Part shown: positions 50,303 through 57,997 of the stretch, piece by piece | How positions within the stretch are numbered: the first letter of the stretch is position 1 | Layout: every line of letters starts with the position of its first letter | NCBI GenBank assembly: GCA_016212105.1 | Contig: JACRHJ010000040.1 | Coordinates: 1 to 59,421, forward strand | Reading direction: 5' to 3' | DNA from: Nitrospirota bacterium | GTDB lineage: Bacteria > Nitrospirota > JACRHJ01 | DNA length: 59,421 nucleotides | The notes under the pieces: generated by a model | The model's input: only the letters and a program-made list of their open reading frames with translations | Told to the model about the DNA's origin: nothing | Databases searched by the model: none | Position numbers and translations under genes: made by a program

Positions 50303-52980
50303 GCGATGGCCTCGCCCAGCTTGCCGGCAGGCATCAGCAGCTCGACCGTGGTGCCGACGTCCGGCTTGCTGTGTATCGTCACGGTGCCTCCGTGGTCCTC
50401 GACTATCTTCCGGCAGATGGCGAGGCCGAGCCCGGTGCCCTTCTCCTTGGTGGTGTAGAACAGGTCGAAGACCTTCGACAGGTCGTCCACCGGGACGCCT
50501 ATCCCGTTGTCGCTTATGCGTACGGACACGGTGTTGTCGGACATCCTCGTCCGGAGCAGGACCTCGCCGCCCCTCCGGCAGGCGTCGAGCGCGTTCACCA
50601 GGACGTTCAGGAAGACCTGCCTCATCTGGTGCGGGTCGAGCATCAGCGGCGGCAGCCCCGGGTCGAGGTCTTTCACGACCCTGATGTCCTTGTCCCTGAT
50701 GCCCGCCATGTGGAAGTCCACGACGCTCTCTATGAGGGCGTTCAGGTCCACCGCCTGGGGCGCGGCCTTCATCGTCCTGCCGTATAGCAGCATGTCCTCG
50801 ACGAGGGTGTTCAGCCTCGACGTCTCGGACAGCATCGCGTCTATCAGCGCCCTGGTCGGCGAGTCTTCCTTCGCCTCGCGGGCGAGTATCTGGGCGACGG
50901 AGGTGATGCCGAAGAGCGGGTTCCTTATCTCGTGGGCGACGCCTGCGGCGACCTTCCCTATCGCGGCGAAGCGGTCCTTCTCCCTTAGCTGGTCGTGGAG
51001 CTTCTTTATCTCGGAGAGGTCGCGGAAGACAACTATGACGCCGTCCGAGACGCCGTTGTCCTCGAGGAGTGTCGAGTTCGAGTACCCGACCGGGACAGGC
51101 CCGCGCTTCGTGGTGACGACGACCTCGCGGCCGATGGACGATGTGCCCTCGACATTAATGAACCGGGCGGCCTCGGGGAACAGCTTCGTGAAGTCGCCTC
51201 CGACTACCTCATCGTGCTCGCAGCCGAGGATCTCCGCGCCGGCGTAGTTGAGCATCTTCACCCTGCCGTCGTGGTCTGTCACGAGGAGGCCGGACGACAT
51301 GTTGAATATGATGCCGTCGATGAACCGCTCCTCCTTGACCAGCCGCTCCATCAGCCTGATGTTCTCGAGGAGTGTCGCGGCGGAGTTGGAAAAGACGTTC
51401 AGGGCCTTGACGTCGTCGTCCGTAATCCGCCTGCCGGTGGCGCGGTTGTCGGCGCATATGATGCCGATGTTCTTGCCGCGCCTGTTGGCCTTGTAGACGT
51501 CGCAGTCCTTGCAGACCTCCATCTTGTCGAGGAGCGTCGCGGCCGGGTTCGCGCCCCTTACGCAGCTGTCCTTTATCATCCAGCAGCCGAGCGTCATGTT
51601 GTTGAATGCCGGACAGCCCTTCTCGCCGCAGTGGAAGTGTTCCCAGCAGTGGAGTTCCCTGTTGTGGGGGTTCCGGGTAACGAGGGGGGATACGGCCATG
51701 CATACCTCGTCCGAGACGGGCTTGTATAGCCCGGAAGTAACGTCGCAGACCGAGCCGGCGGTCAGGAAGGCGACGCCCTCCTCGACCGGCAGGCCGGAGA
51801 AACCGGAGCCGTCGATGCTCAGGACCTGCATGCGCTCGTCGCTCCCAAGGCCGTGGCATGCGGTCAGCGTGAGGTTCCCGCCCTCGTCGTCGTAAAGCCA
51901 TATGCAGACACGGTCGAACCCGACCCCCTGGACTATGGCCGAGACGACGACGTTCGCGGCCTCGTTCAGGCGGTTCGAGACGCGGGCCAGGTGCCCCATC
52001 TCGTTGAGTATGACGAGCTGGTTGACCTTCCCGTGCAGGTCGAGGGCTGTAGCCTTCTCCCTCTCGTATAGCCTTATCCTGTCAATAGCCACGCCTATCT
52101 GGTTTCCGAAGGAGGTCAGAAGCTCGAGGCTCCCCTCCTCGAACCCCTTGCCGGTCTTCGAGGCTATGCCCATGCTGCCGAATATCCGGTCTCCGGACTT
52201 TATCGCGGCGTGTATCGCGGACGTGAAACCCTCGGCCGCGACGCGCGGCCCGAGAGGCACGCTGGCGGCGGACAGGTCGTCGAATATGAACGACTTCCCG
52301 TGCACGAACGTCGTCCCCTTGTAGCCGTCTTCGGGGTTAATGGTGGAAGCCTCCTCCAGGAGGGGTCCGGAGAAGCCCCTGCTCGCCCTGAGCCTGAGGA
52401 GCGGCGGGTCGCCGTCCAGGAGGTATATCCAGGCCGCGTCGGTCTCGAGCGCGTCCACGAGGTTGTCCACCGCGCCGTCCAGGATGGTGTCGAGGTCGAA
52501 GGAGCGGTTCACCACCTCGGAGAAGGCGTTTATCAGCGAAAGCTCGCGGGTGCGCTCCTCGACCTTCCTGTCGAGTTCGGCGTAGTACCGCTTCAGTTCG
52601 GCGTCGAGCCTTTGGCGCTCTATGGCCGCGCCTACCGCGACCTCCAGCTCGTCCATGTTGAGTGGTTTTCTGATGTACCCGCTGATGCCGGACTTGATGC
52701 CCCGGATGGCGGAGTCCACCGTGCCGTGCGCGGTCATCACGACGACTGGGGGGTGGCCACCGGGCCGAGCGTCGAGGGCGTCGAGCAGCTCCTCTCCGGA
52801 CATGCGCGGCATCCGCATGTCCGTGACGAGCAGGTCGTACTCGGCCCGGTCGAGCTCTTCGAGCGCGGCCCGTCCGTCGGGGGCGACCGTTACGTCGTAA
52901 CCCCTCGACGTCAGGTACAGCCGGAGCGCATCCCTGAGGGTCTCCTCGTCCTCCGCTATGAGAATCCTGCCGTCAGCCAT
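50299..52980 (-). CDS. Hybrid sensor histidine kinase: REC, two GAF with inserted cysteine module, PAS, HisKA, HATPase
   Basis: An 893-residue soluble kinase. An N-terminal receiver (LIAEDEETLRD, VTDMRMPRMSG, IRKPLN), GAF (about 165-310), a second GAF (about 345-560) interrupted by a two-CW-like module at about 442-498 (CWEHFHCGEKGCPAFNN, GCWMIKDSCVRG, CKDCDVY), PAS (about 575-690), HisKA with GVAHEIRNPLFGI and HATPase with NVLVNALDAC, DNGIGVP and GTGLGLAICRK. The ATG at 52980 (ADGRILIAEDE) was preferred over an upstream start in a repeat. No membrane helix, so it senses a cytoplasmic signal. Confidence 0.93.
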   Translation of the reverse strand: MADGRILIAEDEETLRDALRLYLTSRGYDVTVAPDGRAALEELDRAEYDLLVTDMRMPRMSGEELLDALDARPGGHPPVVVMTAHGTVDSAIRGIKSGISGYIRKPLNMDELEVAVGAAIERQRLDAELKRYYAELDRKVEERTRELSLINAFSEVVNRSFDLDTILDGAVDNLVDALETDAAWIYLLDGDPPLLRLRASRGFSGPLLEEASTINPEDGYKGTTFVHGKSFIFDDLSAASVPLGPRVAAEGFTSAIHAAIKSGDRIFGSMGIASKTGKGFEEGSLELLTSFGNQIGVAIDRIRLYEREKATALDLHGKVNQLVILNEMGHLARVSNRLNEAANVVVSAIVQGVGFDRVCIWLYDDEGGNLTLTACHGLGSDERMQVLSIDGSGFSGLPVEEGVAFLTAGSVCDVTSGLYKPVSDEVCMAVSPLVTRNPHNRELHCWEHFHCGEKGCPAFNNMTLGCWMIKDSCVRGANPAATLLDKMEVCKDCDVYKANRRGKNIGIICADNRATGRRITDDDVKALNVFSNSAATLLENIRLMERLVKEERFIDGIIFNMSSGLLVTDHDGRVKMLNYAGAEILGCEHDEVVGGDFTKLFPEAARFINVEGTSSIGREVVVTTKRGPVPVGYSNSTLLEDNGVSDGVIVVFRDLSEIKKLHDQLREKDRFAAIGKVAAGVAHEIRNPLFGITSVAQILAREAKEDSPTRALIDAMLSETSRLNTLVEDMLLYGRTMKAAPQAVDLNALIESVVDFHMAGIRDKDIRVVKDLDPGLPPLMLDPHQMRQVFLNVLVNALDACRRGGEVLLRTRMSDNTVSVRISDNGIGVPVDDLSKVFDLFYTTKEKGTGLGLAICRKIVEDHGGTVTIHSKPDVGTTVELLMPAGKLGEAIA

Positions 52981-53018
52981 TGCGTGTTGCTCCGTTAAGA
53001 TTTTACCCCGGCAATTAC

Positions 53019-53150
53019 TAATCCGGCAACTTAATATGCATATAGCTTCGACCAAAACAAAGTCGCCGGGTTCCCGCTTTCGCGGGAATGACGTGCTATA
53101 GTTCGTCGCCCCGTGCCTGACACGGGGTCCAGGAAGTTTCCTGTTTAATC
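53019..53150. repeat. Composite TTAATCCGGCG repeat, copy
   Basis: The order of modules is ACTAATCCGGCAACTTAATATGCATATAGC, TTCGACCAAAACAAAGTC, the CCCGCTTTCGCGGG hairpin and CCCCGTGCCTGACACGGGG. It sits between the REC-DHp gene and the hybrid kinase, so the kinase's promoter must be in or next to it. Confidence 0.75.
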
Positions 53151-53175
53151 GCCGGACCTGATAGCCCCCTTCGGC

Positions 53176-53841
53176 CTACTCCGTAAGGTGGCTGAAGTCT
53201 ATCATCTTGAGCCCCGGCTGGTAGTTCACCGAGGCCGCGTGCGTCGCGGCTGAGAGCTTGTCCACGATGTCCGCTATGCGGGCCACCTCGGATATTATGC
53301 CATGGACGCTCTGGTCTATGTCCGGGTCGGCCAGGTCGAGCTTTTTCTCCAGGAAATAGGCGAACGTGGATATGGACATCAGCGGGTTGTTTATCTCGTG
53401 GTTGAAGCTGACCGCGACCTCGCGGAGTATGTTCAGCCTCTCCATGTCCACGACCTGCCTCTGGAGCTGCCTTATCGTGAGCTGGGACTCTATCCTCGCC
53501 GACAGCTCGACGAAGTTGAACGGCTTTACTATATAGTCCGCGGCACCGAGCGAAAAGCCCTTGACCACGCTCTCGGTGTCCGACTGACCGGTTATCATCA
53601 GGACGGTCACGCCGGACAGCTCCTTGTTCGCGCGTATGTCTTTGAGGACGCTGAAACCGCCCTTCTTGGGGAGGTTGACGTCGAGGAGGACCAGGTCCGG
53701 CTTGAGAGACGCCGCCAGTGCGAGCCCCTCCTCGCCGTCGAGTGCGAACGAAAGGGTGTACGTCTCCCCGAACTTCCTGTACAGGAGGTCCACAAGCTCG
53801 CGCGAGTCTTCTATGATCAGTATCGAGTGTTTTTCCTGCAT
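53176..53841 (-). CDS. Receiver plus HisKA-type DHp domain, no ATPase domain
   Basis: A 221-residue protein. Residues 1-120 are a full receiver (LIIEDSRELVD, LLDVNLPKKGG, MITGQS, VKPFNF). Residues about 140-200 are a dimerisation/histidine helix hairpin with the H-box VSFNHEINNPLMSIS. It ends at ...DFSHLTE, without any HATPase part. It could act as a phosphotransfer protein or as a substrate for a separate kinase, such as the hybrid kinase next to it on the same strand. Confidence 0.85.
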   Translation of the reverse strand: MQEKHSILIIEDSRELVDLLYRKFGETYTLSFALDGEEGLALAASLKPDLVLLDVNLPKKGGFSVLKDIRANKELSGVTVLMITGQSDTESVVKGFSLGAADYIVKPFNFVELSARIESQLTIRQLQRQVVDMERLNILREVAVSFNHEINNPLMSISTFAYFLEKKLDLADPDIDQSVHGIISEVARIADIVDKLSAATHAASVNYQPGLKMIDFSHLTE

Positions 53842-53937
53842 GGCACCGTTCCGTGGGAGGTGTCTGGTATTATGTTCGGACTGTCTGAAAATACTATAGC
53901 ATCATATTTCAGGTCGCGCCCGATTACAAGCCTTTTT

Positions 53938-54720
53938 TCAGCCCGCCTTCCGGAACGACCAGTTGGCGAGGACGACGGCTACGGCCATGAATGCCGCGAT
54001 TATGGAAAGATCAAACACGAGCGGGTACTCCGGCCCCATCGAGGTCCCCGCCGCCCCGGACAGCAGGACGTTCTTGAGCGCGTCCACGCCGTAGGTCAGG
54101 GGGTTGAAATGGGTCAGCTCCTTGAGTACCGGGGGAAGCTTCCCCACCGGGTACATCGCGCCGGAGAGGAAGAACATAGGCATGACGATGAAGTTCATAA
54201 TGATGTTGAACCCCTCGTACGACGACATCCGGGACGCGACAAGTATGCCGAACGACGTCAGCGAGAAGGCGAGCATGCCCGCCGAGAATATCAGCAGGAA
54301 GAACTGGGCGAGGGTTATGTGTATACCGAGGACGGGGATAAAGACGACCATGATGAGCACCTGGACGAGCGAGATGCATGTGCCCGCCACCGCCTTCCCG
54401 AAGACGACCGAGAACCTGGATATGGGCGCGACGAGTATCTCCTTCAGGAAGCCGAACTCCCTGTCCCAGACTATGGATATGGCCGAGAAGATGGACGCGA
54501 ACAGGATTGTCATGCCTATCATGCCGGGGAAGATGAACTGGAGGTACGACACCCCGCCCTCCGGCTGCACCATCCGTGACAGCCCGCCGCCCACGACGAA
54601 CAGCCAGAGGATCGGCCGGGCCATCGTGCCGAGGAGCCGGCTCCTCTCCCGGACGAACTTCTTGAACTCACGGAACGTGATGACGTAGACCGCCTTCGCG
54701 TTGTGACGCAGCGTGGTCAT
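53938..54720 (-). CDS. ABC-2 type transporter permease (drug-efflux type)
   Basis: A 260-residue protein with about six hydrophobic helices of the ABC2_membrane family. FPGMIGMTILFASIFSAISI, REFGFLKEILVAPISR (a conserved cytoplasmic loop) and FLSGAMYPVGKLPPVLKEL are typical of DrrB-like exporters. The ATG at 54720 follows the ATPase gene stop by one base. The export substrate is unknown; such systems move lipids, polysaccharides or drugs. Confidence 0.9.
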   Translation of the reverse strand: MTTLRHNAKAVYVITFREFKKFVRERSRLLGTMARPILWLFVVGGGLSRMVQPEGGVSYLQFIFPGMIGMTILFASIFSAISIVWDREFGFLKEILVAPISRFSVVFGKAVAGTCISLVQVLIMVVFIPVLGIHITLAQFFLLIFSAGMLAFSLTSFGILVASRMSSYEGFNIIMNFIVMPMFFLSGAMYPVGKLPPVLKELTHFNPLTYGVDALKNVLLSGAAGTSMGPEYPLVFDLSIIAAFMAVAVVLANWSFRKAG

Positions 54721-54721
54721 G

Positions 54722-55702
54722 TCAGTGCCCCCTCTTCTTCGAGGAGCGGGCCATCGCGCGCATCACGTTGTTGGGGTCGGCCTCCTCGTCCCTTATGCTC
54801 TTTCCGGTCAGGGCGAGGAATACGTCGTTCAAGGACGGTTTCGTGAGGTTCACCGAGGTTATCTCGGCCCTGATGGTCTTTATCAGCGCCGGCAGGAACT
54901 CCTCGCCCCGTTCGACGGTCAGCGTGACCGCGCCCTCGGAGACCTTCGCGTCCATGCCGAACCGCTCCCTCACCTCGGCCGCGAGCGCGTCGTTGTCCTT
55001 CGCAACAAGCCTTATGGTATCGCCCCTGAGACCCGCCTTCAGCTCCGCCGGGCTGCCAATCGCAATGACCTTGCCCAGGTCGATTATAGCCACCCGATCG
55101 CAGGACTCCGCCTCCTCCAGGTAATGCGTCGTCATGAATATGGTGATGCCGGTGTCCGCCTTGAGCGTGCGTATGAACTCCCATATCATGTTCCTTGACT
55201 GGGGGTCGAGCCCGAGCGTAGGCTCGTCCATGAACAGGACCTTGGGGTAGTGGAGCAGGCCGCGCGCGATCTCAAGCCGCCTCTTCATCCCACCGGAGAA
55301 CTTCCTTACGAGGTCGTCCTTCCTGGCCGTCAGGTCCACGAGGGCGAGCACCTCCGCGATCCGCCTCCTCGCCGTTACCCTGTCGAGGTCGTATAGGTAC
55401 GCATGGAAGAGCAGGTTCTCATACGCGGTCAGTCCGTTGTCGAGCGTCGGGTCCTGGAATATTATGCCGATGGCCTGGCGCACCTCGTCCGGGGAGGAGG
55501 CGCAGTCGAAACCCGCCACCTCGGCCCGGCCCGATGTCGCGGAGAGGAGCGTGCAGAGGATGTTTATCGTGGTGGACTTGCCCGCGCCGTTCGGGCCGAG
55601 GAAGCCGAACACCTCGCCCGGCCCGACCGAGAACGATATGCCGTCCACGGCCGTCGCGGCCTCGAACTTCTTCGTGAGGTTTTCTACTTTGATGTTGGAC
55701 AA
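54722..55702 (-). CDS. ABC transporter ATP-binding protein (drug-efflux type)
   Basis: A 326-residue ATPase with Walker A GPNGAGKST, Q-loop IIFQDPTLD, signature FSGGMKRRLEIARGL, Walker B VLFMDEPT and H-loop TTHYLEEAE. A C-terminal extension of about 90 residues is typical for DrrA/CcmA-like exporters (LTKPSLNDVFLALTGKSIRD). It pairs with the permease just downstream. Its promoter overlaps that of tadA. Confidence 0.95.
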   Translation of the reverse strand: MSNIKVENLTKKFEAATAVDGISFSVGPGEVFGFLGPNGAGKSTTINILCTLLSATSGRAEVAGFDCASSPDEVRQAIGIIFQDPTLDNGLTAYENLLFHAYLYDLDRVTARRRIAEVLALVDLTARKDDLVRKFSGGMKRRLEIARGLLHYPKVLFMDEPTLGLDPQSRNMIWEFIRTLKADTGITIFMTTHYLEEAESCDRVAIIDLGKVIAIGSPAELKAGLRGDTIRLVAKDNDALAAEVRERFGMDAKVSEGAVTLTVERGEEFLPALIKTIRAEITSVNLTKPSLNDVFLALTGKSIRDEEADPNNVMRAMARSSKKRGH

Positions 55703-55793
55703 GATACCCCCGATGAAAAGACACCCCCAGCCCCCCTGCCCCCCTCCCCCCCAGGTGGGGAGGGGGAAGACAGGAGCGGGAGAGGTTCCGTCA

Positions 55794-55823
55794 ATTGTAT
55801 ATGCATGCGGGAGCGGTTGTCAA
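55794..55823 (-). promoter_or_regulatory. Promoter of the ABC transporter operon
   Basis: On the minus strand TTGACA (55823-55818) and TACAAT (55799-55794) are 18 bases apart. The -35 box lies on the same bases as that of the tadA promoter. Confidence 0.6.
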
Positions 55824-55845
55824 GGTTGTATGGCTGTGGTATAAT
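55817..55845 (+). promoter_or_regulatory. Promoter of tadA
   Basis: TTGTCA (55817-55822) and TATAAT (55840-55845) with a 17-base spacer, and TG one base in front of TATAAT. It is divergent from the ABC promoter and overlaps its -35 box. Confidence 0.7.
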
Positions 55846-55951
55846 CCGGCATTGACTTGTGGAGACCCCTCACCCCAGCCCCCTTCGGCTTCGCTCAGGG
55901 CAGGCTCTCTCCCGCGAGGAGAGGGGATTATAGTGAATCAATGGCGCACGC

Positions 55952-56401
55952 ATGACCGACCGGGAATTTATGGAGCTGGCGATAGCCGAGGCGAGGGCCG
56001 CGCTGCCTGCGGGCGACGTGCCCGTCGGCGCGCTGGTCGTCGTGGGCGGCGAGGTCGTGGCGCTCGCGCACAACCGGCGCGAGGCGGACAACGACCCGAC
56101 CGCGCACGCCGAGGTGCTTGCCATACGCGAGGCGGCGGGCAGGCTCGGCCGCTGGCGGCTGGACGACGCGACGGTATATATAACGAAGGAGCCTTGCGTG
56201 ATGTGCGCCGGCGCGCTGATGAGCGCACGCGTGAAGCGTGTCGTCTACGGCGCGCACGACCCGAAGTTCGGCGCGGCCTGGTCCGTGTTCAACATACTGG
56301 ACGACGACCGTCTGAACCACCGGGCCGAGGTTTCGGCGGGTGTCATGACTGAGGAGTGCCTGGCGTTGCTGAGGGAGTTTTTTGAGGGGAGGCGGGGATA
56401 A
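55952..56401 (+). CDS. tadA: tRNA-specific adenosine deaminase TadA
   Basis: A 149-residue zinc deaminase that makes inosine at position 34 of tRNA-Arg(ACG). HAEVLAI (H52, E54) and PCVMC (C82, C85) are the zinc and catalytic residues; DPTAHAE and VYGAHDPKFGAAWSVFNI mark it as TadA. A repeat hairpin (55873-55926) lies between the promoter and the start. Its TAA overlaps the next ATG. Confidence 0.95.
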   Translation: MTDREFMELAIAEARAALPAGDVPVGALVVVGGEVVALAHNRREADNDPTAHAEVLAIREAAGRLGRWRLDDATVYITKEPCVMCAGALMSARVKRVVYGAHDPKFGAAWSVFNILDDDRLNHRAEVSAGVMTEECLALLREFFEGRRG

Positions 56402-56706
56402 TGAATAAGCAAAGCAAAATGCACATGATATCCAATTTGCTTGAGGCACGGGAAGAGATTGACGCGATAATCAAAGAGCTTGAGGGAAAGCCGGAATACG
56501 GTGAGGGAGGTCTGTTAGTCAGGTTCGCACACGTATATAGCCACGTGAACTTCGCATGGAACATCCGCAATATCAAACTTAACAAGGAAGACAGGTTAGC
56601 AGCCTGTAGCGATGCCGACTTTAATGCTTGGAGGCAATTCCCTCAAGATATGACAGACTGGATTTCCGATGCTGGGGAGTGGGCCGACGATAGCCCCTCC
56701 AGATAA
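56401..56706 (+). CDS. Hypothetical protein, overlaps a HicB-like gene
   Basis: A 101-residue, mixed-charge protein that starts at the last base of tadA (TAATG overlap). It has a helical start (HMISNLLEAREEIDAIIKEL) and a hydrophobic/aromatic centre (HVYSHVNFAWNIRNI). No family was recognised. The first 240 bases are more AT-rich than the neighbours. Its last 64 bases overlap the 3' end of the minus-strand HicB-like gene. Translation may be coupled to tadA; the gene could be foreign. Confidence 0.5.
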   Translation: MNKQSKMHMISNLLEAREEIDAIIKELEGKPEYGEGGLLVRFAHVYSHVNFAWNIRNIKLNKEDRLAACSDADFNAWRQFPQDMTDWISDAGEWADDSPSR

Positions 56707-56840
56707 CAGAGTATCGCCTCCTTCGCGTTTTCGAGCGCCTCCTCCACCGTGTCGCCCTCGGTGAAACAGCCGTCGAGAGCGGGCACCGTCACGTTGTAGC
56801 CGCCCTCTTCCGCCTCCTCAAGCACAACGTTGAATTTCAT
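56643..56840 (-). CDS. HicB-like protein (orphan antitoxin-type)
   Basis: A 65-residue protein with the HicB core: VVLEEAEEGGYNVTVPALDG, CFTEGDTVEEALENAKEAI. It has no DNA-binding C-terminal domain and no HicA gene next to it. GAGGAGGAA precedes the ATG. It may be a solitary HicB_lk protein rather than a working antitoxin. Its 3' end overlaps the small plus-strand gene. Confidence 0.8.
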   Translation of the reverse strand: MKFNVVLEEAEEGGYNVTVPALDGCFTEGDTVEEALENAKEAILCYLEGLSSAHSPASEIQSVIS

Positions 56841-56976
56841 TTGTATTCCTCCTCAATCGAGCGTTACCAGACACCGGACGCTATCTTACTCATAATGTAA
56901 TGATAACCCCTGTCCATTTAATTATCAACTGTTTTTCATCTGGCCTCCCGACTCGCTTATCTGCTACAATATCCCC

Positions 56977-57879
56977 ATGCCCATACCGAAACTCATAAAT
57001 CTTCTGCCGCTTTTCGTCCTCCTCGCCCTCGCCGCCTGCAACCCTTACGGCTACGGGCCGGCGCGGGACTACTCGAAGTTCGTCTCGGCGAAGCTGATCG
57101 GGGACGGACAGAAGGTCGTTTTCACCGCGAAGCTGCTCGCGTACCGCCCGGCGACAGGCTGGAACGCATTCCCGGACGGCGGCATACCGAAATACGTAAG
57201 AGACGAGGACGTCCTCGGCATTTACGACATGGAGACGCGCGAGGCGCGCATCGTAGTCCGCAGGGAGAACGAGGAATGGCAGCCCGGACAGGGCGAGTAC
57301 TTCGTATCGCACATCAGCGGCGACAAGGCGGTCGTGACCGAGGGCGGGCAGAGACGTGACGACTATATGTCCGACTACCGCATGTCGATGTTCGACGTCG
57401 ATACCGGGGAGTTCACGCCGCTCCCGCTAAAGGAAGAGCTTGCGAGGCGCGGGCTCGGGATGGGATACTTCTACCTGCTAAACGGGGACGGCGACATCCT
57501 CATAGTGGCCCGGCCGCTCATGAAGGCTGCCGGGAAGGAACCGCCTAAGACGGACGATAATGCGCCACAGGAGTTCTGGCTCCGGAGCCCGGGCGGCGGA
57601 TTCACGCACGTCGGCCGGGACGGCGACTACAACGGATTCGAGGGCGGGGAGGTCTTCTTCTACTCGTTCGGTGAGAGGCGCGTGTTCGCTACGGACGTAA
57701 AGACCGGCGTCGTCCGGGACGCGGGCCGGTACACGCCGCCTATGCAGCCGGACGCGGTGCGTGACGTGCGCATCGGGTTCACAGGCCAGCCGGGCACCGG
57801 CTCGCTTGAGGTATGGGTGAAGCGCGGGGAGTCCTGGGAGTTCTCGGAGAGGCTGATGGAGCTGGGGGAGATAAAATAA
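56977..57879 (+). CDS. Lipoprotein of unknown function
   Basis: A 300-residue protein with a lipoprotein signal (LINLLPLFVLLALAAC, cysteine at residue 21). The rest is rich in beta strands with several short aromatic/acidic repeats (GIYDMETREARIV, MFDVDTGEFTPL, FATDVKTGVVRD), which resembles a propeller of six or so blades. No catalytic motif. It stands alone, with a hairpin after the stop. Confidence 0.7.
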   Translation: MPIPKLINLLPLFVLLALAACNPYGYGPARDYSKFVSAKLIGDGQKVVFTAKLLAYRPATGWNAFPDGGIPKYVRDEDVLGIYDMETREARIVVRRENEEWQPGQGEYFVSHISGDKAVVTEGGQRRDDYMSDYRMSMFDVDTGEFTPLPLKEELARRGLGMGYFYLLNGDGDILIVARPLMKAAGKEPPKTDDNAPQEFWLRSPGGGFTHVGRDGDYNGFEGGEVFFYSFGERRVFATDVKTGVVRDAGRYTPPMQPDAVRDVRIGFTGQPGTGSLEVWVKRGESWEFSERLMELGEIK

Positions 57880-57882
57880 ACA

Positions 57883-57903
57883 GGCCGGGCGTGAAGCCCG
57901 GCC
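57883..57903. terminator. Hairpin after the lipoprotein gene
   Basis: GGCCGGGC and GCCCGGCC pair around GTGAA, four bases after the TAA. No T run follows. Repeats (GGGCGCAGTAAACTGCGCCC at 57911-57930 and GATTCTTCGCTTCGCTCAGAATGACA) fill the rest up to the gltA stop. Confidence 0.5.
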
Positions 57904-57997
57904 AATGTGCGGGCGCAGTAAACTGCGCCCCTACAATATTGTATACAAGCAGATTCTTCGCTTCGCTCAGAATGACACCGTTAAGACCAGGAAAAAA

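Noticed and set aside
52981..53055. Upstream start for the hybrid kinase
   Set aside because: The extra residues are encoded in the composite repeat; GGAG and the usual receiver N terminus fit the ATG at 52980.
56401..56706. HicA toxin partner for the HicB-like protein
   Set aside because: The protein is too long, on the opposite strand, and lacks the HicA double-stranded-RNA-binding fold with its histidine.
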